Shown: positions 11,108-20,841 of the stretch, one piece after another
Position numbering within the stretch: the stretch's first letter is position 1
Layout of the letters: each line of letters begins with the position of its first letter
Source: Ectothiorhodospira shaposhnikovii
GTDB lineage: Bacteria; Pseudomonadota; Gammaproteobacteria; Ectothiorhodospirales; Ectothiorhodospiraceae
DNA length: 64,000 nt
Direction: 5' to 3'
NCBI RefSeq assembly: GCF_016584105.1
Contig: NZ_NRSM01000006.1
Location: 62,001-126,000, forward strand
Translations under genes and position numbers: made by a program
The notes under the pieces: model-generated
What the model was told of the DNA's origin: nothing
What the model saw: only the letters and a program-made list of their open reading frames with translations
Database searches by the model: none

Positions 11108-12463
11108 GTGAACCAGCTTTCCACTGCCATCCCTCCCCGCGTCGGTTTCATCAGCCTGGGTTGCCCCAAGGCCCTGTCCGACTCCGAGCGCATCCTCACC
11201 CAGCTCCGCGCCGAAGGTTACGGCGTCTCTCCCAGCTATGCCGATGCCGACCTGGTGGTGGTCAACACCTGCGGCTTCATCGACGCCGCCGTCACCGAAT
11301 CCCTGGACGCCATCGGCGAGGCCCTGGCGGAAAACGGCCGGGTGATCGTCACCGGCTGCCTGGGCGCGGACGCCGACAGGATCCGCGACCGCTTCCCGAA
11401 CGTGCTGTCCGTCTCCGGCCCCCATGCCTACGAACAGGTCATGACGGCGGTGCACGCCCATCTGCCCGCCCCCCATGCCCCCTTCGAGAGCCTGGTGCCG
11501 CCCCAGGGCGTGCGCCTCACGCCCCGGCATTTTGCCTACCTGAAGATCTCCGAGGGCTGCAATCACCACTGCAGCTTCTGCATCATCCCCCGCTTTCGCG
11601 GCGATCTGGTCAGCCGCCCCGTGGGCGAGGTGATGCAGGAAGCCGAGAATCTGGTGGCCGCCGGCGTCAAGGAGTTGCTGGTCATCTCCCAGGACTCCGG
11701 TGCCTACGGGGTGGACGTGAAATACCGCACCGGGTTCTGGGGCGGCAAGCCCCTGCGCACCCACATCCAGAGCCTGGCCGAGGCCCTGGGCAGCCTGGGG
11801 GTCTGGGTGCGAATGCACTATGTCTACCCCTACCCCCACGTGGATGACCTGATCCCGCTGATGGCGGATGGGCGTATCCTGCCCTACTTGGACATCCCCC
11901 TGCAGCACGGCAGTCCCCGCGTCCTCAAGGCCATGCGCCGACCGGCGGCCGCGGAACGGGTACTGGAGCGAATCCGGCAATGGCGGGAGGTCTGCCCGGA
12001 CATCACCCTGCGCAGCACCTTCATCGTCGGTTTTCCGGGAGAAACGGACGAAGACTTCGAGACCCTGCTGGACTTCATCCGCGAGGCCCGGCTGGACCGG
12101 GTGGGCTGCTTCACCTATTCGCCGGTGGACGGCGCCCCCGCCAACGACCTGCCCGGCACGGTACCCGAGGCGGTCAAGGAGGCGCGCATGGCCCGATTCA
12201 TGGAGGTTCAGGCCGGGATCAGCGAGACCCGGCTGGCGGAGAAGGTGGGGCGGCGGATGCGGGTTCTGGTGGACGATCTGGATGAGGACGGCACCGCCAT
12301 TGCCCGCTCCAGCGCGGACGCCCCGGAGATCGACGGTCTTGTCTTCGTGGAAGACGGGGAAGCATTGCGTCCCGGAGACTGGGCCGACGTGGAGATCATC
12401 GACGCCTCGGAACATGACCTGTTTGCCCGGCAAACAGAGGGGAGTGCCGGTCCGGCAAATTAA
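11108..12463 (+). CDS. rimO: Ribosomal protein uS12 methylthiotransferase RimO
   Basis: Radical-SAM enzyme that methylthiolates the conserved aspartate of ribosomal protein S12. The 451-aa protein has all three domains. The N-terminal UPF0004 domain has cluster cysteines in [24 protein letters not shown] and VTGCLG. The radical-SAM core has CNHHCSFC (CxxxCxxC). The C-terminal TRAM domain includes [16 protein letters not shown] and [21 protein letters not shown]. The sequence [12 protein letters not shown] distinguishes RimO from MiaB. The start is GTG at 11108. Confidence 0.96.
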   Translation: MNQLSTAIPPRVGFISLGCPKALSDSERILTQLRAEGYGVSPSYADADLVVVNTCGFIDAAVTESLDAIGEALAENGRVIVTGCLGADADRIRDRFPNVLSVSGPHAYEQVMTAVHAHLPAPHAPFESLVPPQGVRLTPRHFAYLKISEGCNHHCSFCIIPRFRGDLVSRPVGEVMQEAENLVAAGVKELLVISQDSGAYGVDVKYRTGFWGGKPLRTHIQSLAEALGSLGVWVRMHYVYPYPHVDDLIPLMADGRILPYLDIPLQHGSPRVLKAMRRPAAAERVLERIRQWREVCPDITLRSTFIVGFPGETDEDFETLLDFIREARLDRVGCFTYSPVDGAPANDLPGTVPEAVKEARMARFMEVQAGISETRLAEKVGRRMRVLVDDLDEDGTAIARSSADAPEIDGLVFVEDGEALRPGDWADVEIIDASEHDLFARQTEGSAGPAN

Positions 12464-12490
12464 AGACCCGTCACTCCCTTGCACATCGTC

Positions 12491-12510
12491 ATTCCCGCGA
12501 ACGCGGGAAT
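12491..12510. repeat. Dispersed palindromic repeat (ATTCCCGCG..CGCGGGAAT)
   Basis: Perfect 9-bp inverted repeat with a 2-nt centre, embedded in GTCATTCCCGCG...CCAGTCACGG. Closely similar copies occur at 45278-45297 and 63147-63166, with a variant at 63195-63214, so this is a genome-dispersed REP-type element. It lies between the convergent genes rimO and mdh. Confidence 0.8.
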
Positions 12511-12539
12511 CCAGTCACGGACATTGAAAAATCCCGAAC

Positions 12540-12572
12540 GCCCCCCTTCTCCCCCAAGGAGACAAGGGGGGC
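12540..12572. terminator. Possible bidirectional terminator hairpin, rimO/mdh
   Basis: Inverted repeat GCCCCCCTT/AAGGGGGGC (9 bp) with a 15-nt loop, ten bases beyond the mdh stop. There is no clear T-tract on either strand, so terminator function is inferred from stem strength and its position between convergent genes. Confidence 0.45.
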
Positions 12573-12581
12573 GACACACCG

Positions 12582-13562
12582 TCAGGGCAGCAGATGCGCC
12601 ACGCCGTCGCGCTCTTCCCGCAGCTCCTGCTCGGTCACGGTCATGCGCTCGCGGCTGAATGCATCGATCTCCAGCCCCTGCACGATGCTGTAATCACCAT
12701 TCCTGCAGGTGACGGGGAAGGAGTAGATCAGACCTTCCTCGATGCCGTAACTGCCGTCGGAAGGCACGGCCATGCTCACCCAGTCGCCATCCGGCGTACC
12801 CAGGGCCCAGTCACGGATGTGATCAATGGCGGAACTGGCGGCGGAAGCGGCGGAAGAAGCACCACGGGCCTTGATGATCGCGGCACCGCGCTGCTGCACG
12901 GTGGGAATGAAGTCGGTTTCATACCAGTCACGGGGCACCAGACCGGCAGCGGCGTCACCCTTCACGGAGGCCTGGCTGATGTCCGGATACTGGGTGGCGG
13001 AGTGGTTGCCCCAGATGATCATCTGACGGATGTCCGTGGTGGCGGCACCGGTCTTGCCGGCCAGCTGGGCCAGGGCACGGTTGTGATCCAGACGGGTCAT
13101 GGCGGTGAAGTTGCGCGGATCCAGATCCGGCGCATTGCGCTGGGCGATCAGGGCATTGGTATTGGCGGGATTGCCCACCACCAGCACCTTCACCTGACGG
13201 CTGGCCACCGCGTTCAGGGCCTTGCCCTGCACGGAGAAGATGGCCGCATTGGCTTCCAGCAGGTCCTTGCGCTCCATGCCCGGACCACGGGGACGGGCAC
13301 CCACCAGCAGGGCGTAATCCGCATCGGCAAAGGCCTCTTCCGGCTTGTCGGAGATCACGGTACCGGCCAGCAGCGGGAAGGCGCAGTCTTCCAGCTCCAT
13401 TACCACGCCGCGCAGGGCGTCCATGGCCGGGGTGATTTCCAGCAGCTGCAGAATGACGGGCTGATCCTTGCCGAGCATGTCGCCGGAGGCGATGCGGAAC
13501 AAGAGGCTGTAGGAGATCTGGCCAGCCGCGCCGGTGACGGCAACGCGCACGGGGTTCTTCAT
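12582..13562 (-). CDS. mdh: Malate dehydrogenase (type 2, cytosolic-like)
   Basis: NAD-dependent oxidation of malate to oxaloacetate in the TCA cycle. 326 aa, beginning with the Rossmann segment [21 protein letters not shown]. It contains substrate-binding arginines in [18 protein letters not shown], the NPANTNALI motif, [14 protein letters not shown] and the active-site His in [13 protein letters not shown]. These are features of the mdh2/cytosolic-type family rather than E. coli Mdh. The ATG at 13562 has GGAGG seven bases upstream. A small DUF6489 gene lies upstream on the same strand, 81 bp away. Confidence 0.97.
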   Translation of the reverse strand: MKNPVRVAVTGAAGQISYSLLFRIASGDMLGKDQPVILQLLEITPAMDALRGVVMELEDCAFPLLAGTVISDKPEEAFADADYALLVGARPRGPGMERKDLLEANAAIFSVQGKALNAVASRQVKVLVVGNPANTNALIAQRNAPDLDPRNFTAMTRLDHNRALAQLAGKTGAATTDIRQMIIWGNHSATQYPDISQASVKGDAAAGLVPRDWYETDFIPTVQQRGAAIIKARGASSAASAASSAIDHIRDWALGTPDGDWVSMAVPSDGSYGIEEGLIYSFPVTCRNGDYSIVQGLEIDAFSRERMTVTEQELREERDGVAHLLP

Positions 13563-13643
13563 GAAACTACCTCCAGAGTACTCGATGGGATGGGATGAAC
13601 AAGGGCGGAATTCTAGCAGAAAGCAACCCCGCGCACCGGTAGG

Positions 13644-13898
13644 TCATTTCTTCTTGTCGGCATCACCGGCACTCTGGGTAAACGCCTGCCAGAACATCTT
13701 CTGCATGGCGTCCATGTTGGCGATGCCGCTCTGCAACATGGGCTGCATCAGGGCCAGGGCCTCGTAACCCTGCTGGCCCTCGCGGATGCGCCGGGACAGG
13801 TCGTCCATCATCTCCTTCTGCAGCGGCGCCACATCGGGCAGCCCGAGAAAGGCACGCAGTTCTTCCGGGGTGGCATCCAGCTCTACGGTCACCTTCAT
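13644..13898 (-). CDS. DUF6489-type small protein
   Basis: An 84-aa protein, MKVTVELDATPEELRAFLGLPDV..., which I recognise as a conserved proteobacterial family of unknown function (DUF6489). The N-terminal half resembles a short beta-strand plus amphipathic helix. The rest is Met/Gln-rich helix with a lysine tail (ADKKK). A strong ribosome-binding site (AAGGAG, 5-6 bases before ATG 13898) supports expression. It is upstream of mdh on the same strand. No function can be inferred. Confidence 0.75.
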   Translation of the reverse strand: MKVTVELDATPEELRAFLGLPDVAPLQKEMMDDLSRRIREGQQGYEALALMQPMLQSGIANMDAMQKMFWQAFTQSAGDADKKK

Positions 13899-14006
13899 GA
13901 CAACTCCTTCGCCGGACAGACGGCGGTTTTTGGGGTTACTGCAAGGTAACAGATATCGCCCTTACTTGAAGCCATACCCCGCTGTCCGTCCTGATACAAT
14001 CGAGCC

Positions 14007-14885
14007 GTGAACACGCCCACCTACCTTGTCGACACCAGCATCTTCATCTTCCGCGCCTGGTTCGCCCTGCCCGACACCCTCACCTGCCCACGGGGTCAAC
14101 CGGTGAACGCGGTGGTGGGCTTCATGAATTTCGTCCGCACCCTGATGCGGGAAGAACGTCCCGAGCGGATTGCCTTCGCCTTCGACGAAAGCCTGGGCAG
14201 GCACTACCGCCAGTCCATCTACCCCCCCTACAAGGCCCACCGGCCGCCGGCGCCGGAGGCCCTGAAACGCCAGTTCCTGCTTTGCCGTGAACTGCTGGAT
14301 GCCTGCGGCCTGACCACCCTGTCCAGCCGGGAGTTCGAGGCGGACGACCTCATCGGCACCCTGGCCGACCGTGAACGCCGTGCGGGACGCGCGGTCATCC
14401 TGGCCACCGGCGACAAGGATCTGGCCCAGCTGGTGCATGACGGCGACCTGTGGTGGGACCCGCGCCGAAACCGGCGCCTGGACCCCGACGGCATCCGCAA
14501 GCTGCTCGGCGTCCGTCCGGACCAGGTGGCGGACCAGCTGGCCCTGGCCGGCGACAAGGTGGACAACATCCCCGGCATCCCCGGCGTGGGCATGAGTACC
14601 GCGGCCCGTCTGCTCCGGCGCACCGACACCCTGGAGGCCCTGCTGACGGACATCCCGGCCGTGGGCCACATGCCCATCCGCGGCGCCAGGCGGCTGATGG
14701 CGCTGATCGAAACCCACCAGGACACGGTGCGCCTGGCCCGGCGGCTGACGGGCATCCATTGCGGGATACCGCTGCCCGACGGCCTGGACCTGCGGCCCGG
14801 CCCCGGCGACGAGGACCGATGGCACTCCCTGCACGGAGAACTCGGCCTGGCGGGAACCCCGACCGCCCGGCCGCTGTCCCTATAA
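14007..14885 (+). CDS. 5'-3' exonuclease (PolA N-domain/Xni-like)
   Basis: Flap-endonuclease/5' nuclease of the PIN-like FEN superfamily, 292 aa, starting at GTG 14007. Metal-binding acidic motifs are visible: YLVDTSIFIFRAW, IAFAFDESLGRHYR, EFEADDLIGTLADR and LATGDKDLAQLV. The helix-3-turn-helix DNA-binding motif GDKVDNIPGIPGVG follows. It matches the free-standing exonucleases that resemble the N-terminal domain of DNA polymerase I. Short compared with PolA and lacking polymerase domains. A likely role is in RNA-primer or flap processing, but partners are not in the window. Confidence 0.88.
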   Translation: MNTPTYLVDTSIFIFRAWFALPDTLTCPRGQPVNAVVGFMNFVRTLMREERPERIAFAFDESLGRHYRQSIYPPYKAHRPPAPEALKRQFLLCRELLDACGLTTLSSREFEADDLIGTLADRERRAGRAVILATGDKDLAQLVHDGDLWWDPRRNRRLDPDGIRKLLGVRPDQVADQLALAGDKVDNIPGIPGVGMSTAARLLRRTDTLEALLTDIPAVGHMPIRGARRLMALIETHQDTVRLARRLTGIHCGIPLPDGLDLRPGPGDEDRWHSLHGELGLAGTPTARPLSL

Positions 14886-14914
14886 CCCGACGCATTTCAG
14901 GCAAGTTTGCAACC

Positions 14915-15583
14915 ATGTCACACCCAGGCCTCACACGCCCCCTGCACTGCCTCTGCTGCCTGCTGCTCCTGGCCGGGCTGGCCTTGCCCGCCGGCCCGGC
15001 CGGTGCCCATCCCCATGCCTGGATCGACCTGGAGGTCACCGCCGTGTTCGATGGGTCCGGGCACGTCACCCGGCTGCACCAGACCTGGCTGATGGACCCC
15101 TTCTACAGCGTCTTCCTGCTGGACGAGATGGCCCACAACGCCGCCGGCGATACCCGGGAAGAAAAACTGGCCGACATCGCCCGGCAGGTGATCGAGAACC
15201 TCACCGACTACCACTTCTTCACCGAAATCCATCACGGTGAACAGGTCATCCGCGACGTGCGCGCCGAAAACCCGACCTTGAAGGAGATCAACGGGCGCCT
15301 GGCACTGAGCTTCAGCTTGCATTTCCACCAGCCCGTGGACCCGGTCCGGGCACCATTGCGCTATGCCGTCTTCGATCCCACCTATTTCATTGAAATCCTG
15401 CACGCCGAAAACACCGTGCCCCATCTGGAGGGCGGCTCGGAGCGCTGCGAGATCCGCATCCGTCAGCCCCGACCCGACCCGGTCATGGTGGCCAGGGCCA
15501 TGGCCCTGGATTACGACCAGACCGGCGACGCGGATCTGGGCAAGCACTTTGCCGAACGGGCTGAAATCCGATGCACCGACTGA
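14915..15583 (+). CDS. DUF1007 periplasmic protein, partner of NicO-type transporter
   Basis: A 222-aa secreted protein with a signal peptide ending near PAGAHPHAW. The His-rich HPHAWIDLEV start of the mature protein and TRLHQTWLMDPFYSVFLLDEM are characteristic of DUF1007. Members sit next to NicO/RcnA-type nickel/cobalt transporters and may bind metal in the periplasm. The ATG is at 14915; a longer open frame upstream to 14450 lies inside the exonuclease gene and is rejected. Its last 13 bases overlap the start of the downstream NicO-family gene. Confidence 0.85.
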   Translation: MSHPGLTRPLHCLCCLLLLAGLALPAGPAGAHPHAWIDLEVTAVFDGSGHVTRLHQTWLMDPFYSVFLLDEMAHNAAGDTREEKLADIARQVIENLTDYHFFTEIHHGEQVIRDVRAENPTLKEINGRLALSFSLHFHQPVDPVRAPLRYAVFDPTYFIEILHAENTVPHLEGGSERCEIRIRQPRPDPVMVARAMALDYDQTGDADLGKHFAERAEIRCTD

Positions 15584-16561
15584 TCATCCTCTGTCTGGCG
15601 GCCCTGCTGCTGCCCCTGCACGTCCACGCCTCGGCGCTGACCGGGGGCGGACCGCCGCCCAGCGCGCCCGCTCAGCCGTTGATGCTGTTCGAGGACGAAG
15701 CTCCGTCACAAGCCGGCCTGCGGGATCGCATGGTGGCCTGGGTCATCACCCAGCAGCGCCAGCTGCACCGCCGGCTGGCCGATGGCATGCAGCAGGTAAG
15801 GGAAAACCCCGGCCCCGCCAGTGCGGGGGCGCTGATTCTGGTGAGCTTTCTCTACGGCATCTTCCATGCCGCCGGCCCCGGCCACGGCAAGGCCGTGATC
15901 ACCACCTACCTGCTCACCCACCGCCAGCACCTGCGACGCGCCCTGAGCCTGTCCTTTGCCTCGGCCATGCTGCAGGGAATCACCGCCATTGCGCTGGTAT
16001 CCGGCGTCCTGCTCATCGCCGGCATGGCCGCCCGTGAAGCCATGGGCCGGGCCTACCTGCTGGAGCAAATCAGCTTTGCCCTGGTGGCCTTGCTGGGGGC
16101 CTGGCTCAGCCTGCGGGCAATGCGTGGTTATCTGCGCCTGTACCGGGCGCCGGCACCGGCGCCAATCCGGCTGCAACCCCTCACCATCGCCCCCCCGGCA
16201 GGCCGCCGAGGCGGGCAGCCTGTCCGCCATGATCGCCACCATCGTGGCAGTGGGCATCCGGCCCTGCACCGGCGCCATCCTGGTGCTGGCGGCCGCCCAT
16301 CTGCTGGGCTTGTGGCTGGCGGGCATCTTCGCTGTCCTGGCCATGTCCCTGGGCACGGCCATCACCGTGTCCGCCCTGGCCATCCTGGCCGTCAAGGCCC
16401 GCCATCTGGCAGTCCGACTGGCGGGCGGCGGCGAATACCGGGCCATGGCCTGGGCGGGCCAGACCATCACCCTCATGGGCGGACTGCTGATCCTGGGCCT
16501 GGGCCTGATGCTGCTCGCCGGCAGCCTGGGCAGCGCGGGGAGCCATCCCCTTGGCCTCTAG
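15571..16561 (+). pseudogene. NicO/RcnA-family nickel/cobalt transporter, frameshifted at a C7 tract
   Basis: The first part (15571 to about 16190) encodes a signal-like segment, a periplasmic stretch and three membrane helices with the family motif FLYGIFHAAGPGHGKAVITTYLL. After the run of seven C at 16190-16196 this frame becomes a long Gly/Arg/His/Pro nonsense tail. The homologous second half continues in the next frame: SLSAMIATIVAVGIRPCTGAILVL, a motif typical of NicO transporters, then helices to the stop at 16559-16561. Removing one C restores a protein of about 329 aa. Either the gene is inactivated, it uses homopolymer slippage, or the sequence has an error. It is coupled to the DUF1007 gene and overlaps the rluE start. 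Confidence 0.85.
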
Positions 16562-17147
16562 AACCGGACCACCTCCCCGGCGACCCGTCGTCCGGCCGTC
16601 ACGCAACCCCGCAACCCGCGTCATTCTGCTGAACAAGCCCTACGACGTCCTCACCCAGTTCACCGACGGTCAGGGGCGTCGCACCCTGGGCGACTTCGTT
16701 CCCGTCCCCGGCGTCTACGCCGCCGGCCGACTGGACCGGGACAGCGAGGGTCTGGTGGTGCTGACCAACAATGGTCGCCTGCAGGCCCGCATCACCGATC
16801 CGGCCCATCACATGGGCAAGACCTACTGGGTGCAGGTGGAAGGGGTGCCGGACCCAAAGGCCCTCCACACCCTGGCAATGGGGGTGCTGCTCAAGGACGG
16901 CCCGACCCGACCGGCCGAGGTACGGATCATGGATGAACCGGCGGGACTCTGGCCGCGGGACCCGCCCATCCGTGAACGCCGCCACATCCCGGTCACCTGG
17001 CTGGAACTGACCATCCATGAAGGCCGCAACCGGCAGGTACGGCGCATGACCGCCGCGGTGGGCCACCCCACCCTGCGCCTGATCCGCCACCGGATCGGCA
17101 CCTGGACCCTGGACGGACTGGCGCCGGGACAGTGGCGGGAGGCCTGA
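16551..17147 (+). CDS. rluE: 23S rRNA pseudouridine(2457) synthase RluE
   Basis: Isomerises a specific uridine of 23S rRNA (U2457 in E. coli numbering). The 198-aa protein lacks an S4 domain and has the RsuA/RluB/E/F catalytic motif [17 protein letters not shown] with Asp62 as nucleophile. KTYWVQVEG and [21 protein letters not shown] follow. The absence of S4 and short length favour RluE over RluB/RluF/RsuA. It starts at TTG 16551 and overlaps the end of the NicO gene by 11 bases. Confidence 0.88.
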   Translation: MASRTGPPPRRPVVRPSRNPATRVILLNKPYDVLTQFTDGQGRRTLGDFVPVPGVYAAGRLDRDSEGLVVLTNNGRLQARITDPAHHMGKTYWVQVEGVPDPKALHTLAMGVLLKDGPTRPAEVRIMDEPAGLWPRDPPIRERRHIPVTWLELTIHEGRNRQVRRMTAAVGHPTLRLIRHRIGTWTLDGLAPGQWREA

Positions 17148-17295
17148 AGATCCAGCAACGGCAAGCCACCCCTTGCACGACCCGGGATTGCCACTTTAAA
17201 GTCGCATCTTGAGAAGGGTTCGGAATACGCCGAGAAGATCCAAAGCACGCCATTCCCCCACGCCTACGCCGGTCCACCCGGAAGGGGTTCCATCC

Positions 17296-19350
17296 ATGTC
17301 ATCGCGCCGTCTGACGGGCTACCTGCTCCCGCTGCTGATCCTCCTGTCCGGCCCGGCCACGGCCCTCACCACCGGCACCGACGCCCAGCGCGAACGTTTC
17401 GTGCAAACGGAACGTGCCCTGCAGCAGGGCAATCGCGCCGCCTTCCAGCAGGGCGTGCGGGAGCTGCAGGACTACGCCCTGCTGCCCTACCTGATCCACG
17501 CCGACCTGAACGCCCGCTTCCCCCAGATCCAGACGGACGAGATGGACCGGTTCCTGGAACGCTGGGGAGACAGTCCCCTGGGTCAGCGCCTGCGCACCCG
17601 CTGGCTCGGCCATCTGGCCGGGCAGGGTCGCTGGGAAGACTACCTGCGCCATTACCAGGACGGCCTCGGCGCCACCTACGCCTGCCAGTACCACAACGCC
17701 CTGCTCAGGACCGGTCGCCGTGACCAGGCCCTGGACGGCGTGGAAACCCTCTGGCTGGTGGGGCGCTCCCAGGTCAGCGAGTGCGATCCGGTGTTCAACG
17801 CCTGGCGGGAGGCAGGCCGTCTGACACCCCAGCTCGCCTGGGAGCGCTTCCGGCTGGCGATGGAGGCCGGCCAGCCCGGCCTGGCCCGCTACCTGCGCCG
17901 CTACATGCCCGAAAGTGACCGGGTGTGGGCCGACCGCTGGCTCAGTCTTTACGAAGACCCCGCCGGCCTTGCCCGCATCCAGTGGCGGGCAGATGCCCAC
18001 CCGGGTGCCCGCGATGCCATTGCCCAGAGCTTCAACCGGCTGGCCCGGCGCGACCCCCGCGAGGCCCTGACCCTGTGGGAGTCCGACCGGCGCAACTGGG
18101 GCATGGCCCGGGAAGACGCCTACGAGACCCAGCGCTTCATCGCCCTGCGCCTGACCCTGAGGGAAAAACAGGACGCCCTGCCCTATCTGGCCACCCTGCC
18201 CGATGCGGTGTTCGATGACCTGCTGCGACAATGGCAGCTCCGGGCCGCCCTGGCCAAGGGCGACTGGGAGACCGTGGCCAAGGCCGTCACCCGCATGAGC
18301 GGCGAGGCCCGGCAGGAAGCCGCCTGGCGTTACTGGCATGCCCGAGCCCTGGAACAGATGGGAGATCGCAAGGGCGCACGGGCCCTCTACAACGGCGTCA
18401 GCGAGGAACGCAATTTCTACGGCTTCCTCGCCGCCGACCGCCTGGAACGCCCCTACCGCATCGGCCACCGTCCGCTGGACGTCACCCCCGACCGCATGGC
18501 GCGGGTGAGTGAGGACCCGGGGCTGGCCCGCTCCCTGGAAATGCTCGCCCTGGGCCGCCTCATCGACGCCCGGCGGGAATGGATACACCTGCAGAATCGC
18601 CTGCAGCAGCGGGACCGGGAAGACCTGGAGGCACTGGCCCTGATCGCCGGACAGATCGGCTGGCATGACCGGGCCATCTTCGCCGCCGCCCGCGCCCAGC
18701 GTTTTGACGACATCGACCTGCGTTTCCCCCTGGCCCATGCCCCCCTGATCATGGAAAAGGCCACGGTCCAGGGCATCAATCCGGCCTGGGCCATGGCGGT
18801 GGCCCGCCAGGAAAGCGCCTTCATGCAGGACGCCCGTTCCCATGCCGGCGCCCTGGGGCTGATGCAGATCATGCCGGATACCGGTCGTGCCATGGCCCCC
18901 CACGTGGGCGCCACGGTCAGCAACCCCATGCAGCTGCTGGACCCCGGCCTGAACGTGAGCATCGGCACCTACTATCTGCGCCGCAACCTGGACAACTTCG
19001 GCGGCCATCCCATGCTTTCCACGGCGGCCTATAATGCCGGTGCTGGTCGCGTGCGCTCATGGCTGCCCCAGGACGAGGAAGTCCCGGCCGATGTCTGGGC
19101 CGAACTGATCCCGTTCTCCGAGACCCGGGATTACGTCAAGCGGGTGCTGGCCTACAAGATCCTGTACGAAGTGCGCCTGGGCATGAACCCCACCACCCTG
19201 AGCAGCATCCTGCCTCCGGTGACGCCGGCCGCCCGTCTGAGCCAGTCTCAGGTGAGGCATCAGGTCCGCTGGAGTGGCGCCAACGGCGGCCGCCCGGCGG
19301 TGAATACCTACTGTGATGCCCCGGGCTATACGGACACGCCCTGCCTGTGA
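17296..19350 (+). CDS. slt: Soluble lytic murein transglycosylase Slt70
   Basis: Periplasmic exo-acting lytic transglycosylase that cleaves MurNAc-GlcNAc bonds to 1,6-anhydro products. The 684-aa protein has a signal peptide (LLPLLILLSGPATA) and a long alpha-superhelical U/L-domain (about residues 30-470). The C-terminal catalytic domain has AVARQESAFMQDARSHAGALGLMQIMPDTG, where the Glu of RQES is catalytic, and STAAYNAGAGRVRSW. The ATG at 17296 follows a GAAGGGG site. The anhydro-muropeptides it releases are upstream of the sugar recycling step encoded by amgK-murU. Confidence 0.95.
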   Translation: MSSRRLTGYLLPLLILLSGPATALTTGTDAQRERFVQTERALQQGNRAAFQQGVRELQDYALLPYLIHADLNARFPQIQTDEMDRFLERWGDSPLGQRLRTRWLGHLAGQGRWEDYLRHYQDGLGATYACQYHNALLRTGRRDQALDGVETLWLVGRSQVSECDPVFNAWREAGRLTPQLAWERFRLAMEAGQPGLARYLRRYMPESDRVWADRWLSLYEDPAGLARIQWRADAHPGARDAIAQSFNRLARRDPREALTLWESDRRNWGMAREDAYETQRFIALRLTLREKQDALPYLATLPDAVFDDLLRQWQLRAALAKGDWETVAKAVTRMSGEARQEAAWRYWHARALEQMGDRKGARALYNGVSEERNFYGFLAADRLERPYRIGHRPLDVTPDRMARVSEDPGLARSLEMLALGRLIDARREWIHLQNRLQQRDREDLEALALIAGQIGWHDRAIFAAARAQRFDDIDLRFPLAHAPLIMEKATVQGINPAWAMAVARQESAFMQDARSHAGALGLMQIMPDTGRAMAPHVGATVSNPMQLLDPGLNVSIGTYYLRRNLDNFGGHPMLSTAAYNAGAGRVRSWLPQDEEVPADVWAELIPFSETRDYVKRVLAYKILYEVRLGMNPTTLSSILPPVTPAARLSQSQVRHQVRWSGANGGRPAVNTYCDAPGYTDTPCL

Positions 19351-19378
19351 GCCATTTCGCCTGCCCGGAAAACCACCG

Positions 19379-20260
19379 TCACCCCACCTCCGCCAGCAAC
19401 CGTCGGGCCACCCGCTCCGACTGTCCGGCATACCCCCCGCCGAACAGGTTGAAGTGATTGAGCAGGTGATAAAGGTTGTACAGATCCCGCCGCACCCGGT
19501 AACCCGGGTCCAGGGGCCAGACGGACTCGTAGGCGGCATAGAACTCGGGGCCGCAACCGCCGAACAGCTCGGTCATGGCCACGTCGGCCTCCCGGTCGCC
19601 GTGATACACCGCCGGATCGAAGATCACCGGCCGGCCCTCCCGGTCGGTGTCGTGGTTGCCGCTCCACAGATCCCCGTGCAGCACTGAAGCCACGGGACGG
19701 TAGCCCGGAAACAGGGCCGGCAATCCCTCCATCAACCGCTCCACGGCGTCGATCAGGCCCGCCCCGCCCCCGGCCTTCGCGGCCCGACGGATCTGGAAAC
19801 CCAGCCGATGCTCCCGATAAAACATCACCCAGTCGTCACACCAGGTGTTGATCTGGGGGGTACTGCCGATGGTGTTGTCCCGGTGCCACCCGAAGCGGGG
19901 GGCCACATGCCGGTGCAACGCCGCCAACTGCTCCCCGAACAGGGCCGGGCGCGACGGCCCCCCCAGGGGCACATGCTCCATCACCAGGAAGCTGCGCCCC
20001 TCCACCACCCCGTGGCACAGGGGCTCGGGCACCCGGATCGCCCCCGGCGTCCGCAGGGCCAGCAGGCCTTCCGCCTCGGCGGCGAACATGTGGGCCAGAT
20101 CGGGGCGATTGAGCTTGACGAAAAAGCCACGACCGTCCTGCCCCTGCAGCACGGCGGTTTCGTTGATGCATCCCCCGGCCGCGCCGCGCCGGTCCCGGAG
20201 CACAAAGGGGCTGCCGGAGGCCCGGCTGATCTCGTCGCACAGGGCGGGCAACAGGGTCAC
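19379..20260 (-). CDS. Fructosamine/ketosamine-3-kinase family protein
   Basis: A 293-aa kinase-fold protein of the fructosamine-3-kinase (YniA-like) family. These phosphorylate sugar adducts on lysine, destabilising them as part of protein deglycation. Visible motifs are GGCINETAVLQGQDGRGFFVKLN, FLVMEHVPLGG, the catalytic VLHGDLWSGNHD and the metal-binding VIFDPAVYHGDREADVAMTELFGG. The start is GTG 20260, overlapping the rsmD stop as GTGA. The longer frame to 20416 lies inside rsmD. It is the last gene of a coupled M16-M16-rsmD-kinase operon. Confidence 0.9.
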   Translation of the reverse strand: MTLLPALCDEISRASGSPFVLRDRRGAAGGCINETAVLQGQDGRGFFVKLNRPDLAHMFAAEAEGLLALRTPGAIRVPEPLCHGVVEGRSFLVMEHVPLGGPSRPALFGEQLAALHRHVAPRFGWHRDNTIGSTPQINTWCDDWVMFYREHRLGFQIRRAAKAGGGAGLIDAVERLMEGLPALFPGYRPVASVLHGDLWSGNHDTDREGRPVIFDPAVYHGDREADVAMTELFGGCGPEFYAAYESVWPLDPGYRVRRDLYNLYHLLNHFNLFGGGYAGQSERVARRLLAEVG

Positions 20261-20841
20261 GGGGCCACCAGCCTGCCGAACACCTCTCCGGCACGGGTCT
20301 CCCGCAACACCGTCCACCCTGCCGGCAGTTCCGTCTCCGGCTCCGACAGGGCCTGCTCCAGATACAGGCGCGCCCCGGGCCGCAGCAGACCGGGACGGCC
20401 CAGATGCGCCAGACAATCGGGCAACAGCCCCTTGCCGTAGGGCGGGTCCAGAAACACCAGGTCGAAGGATTCGTCACAGGCGGCCAGATAGGCCAGCCCA
20501 TCCCGCGCCATGACCTGGACCCGGTCCGTCTCCAGGATTTCCACCTGGGTCCTGAGGTGGGCGGCCACCCGGGCATCCCGTTCCACCATCACCACCCGCG
20601 ATGCCCCCCGGGAGGCGGCCTCGAACCCCAGTGCCCCACTGCCGGCAAACAGGTCCAGACAGCGGGCGCCCTGGACCACCGGCTGCAGCCAGTTGAACAG
20701 GGTTTCCCGTACCCGGTCCGGGGTGGGGCGCAGGCCGGGACCATCGGGCACCGACAGTCGCCGACTGCGCCAGTCGCCGCCGATGATGCGCAATCGCCCC
20801 GGCGCACCGCGCCGGGGCGGCTTCGATACACGGGCCTGCAT
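20257..20841 (-). CDS. rsmD: 16S rRNA (guanine(966)-N2)-methyltransferase RsmD
   Basis: Methylates G966 of 16S rRNA using SAM. The 194-aa protein has LRIIGGDWRSRRLSVPDGPGLRPTPDRVRE-type N-terminal residues, SAM motif CLDLFAGSGALGFEAASRG and the catalytic DPPY motif (FLDPPYGKGLL). ATG 20841 overlaps the last base of the upstream M16 peptidase stop codon (TGATG). Its own stop overlaps the kinase start, so three genes are translationally coupled. Confidence 0.95.
   Translation of the reverse strand: MQARVSKPPRRGAPGRLRIIGGDWRSRRLSVPDGPGLRPTPDRVRETLFNWLQPVVQGARCLDLFAGSGALGFEAASRGASRVVMVERDARVAAHLRTQVEILETDRVQVMARDGLAYLAACDESFDLVFLDPPYGKGLLPDCLAHLGRPGLLRPGARLYLEQALSEPETELPAGWTVLRETRAGEVFGRLVAP

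Noticed and set aside
13966-14000. TTGAAG and TACAAT as a promoter of the exonuclease gene
   Set aside because: Spacing of 23 bp is too long, and TACAAT is only six bases from the start codon, so a normal promoter is unlikely.
14450-14914. N-terminal extension of the DUF1007 gene
   Set aside because: This open stretch lies within the exonuclease gene in another frame and is Pro/Arg/Gly-rich; the signal peptide begins at 14915.
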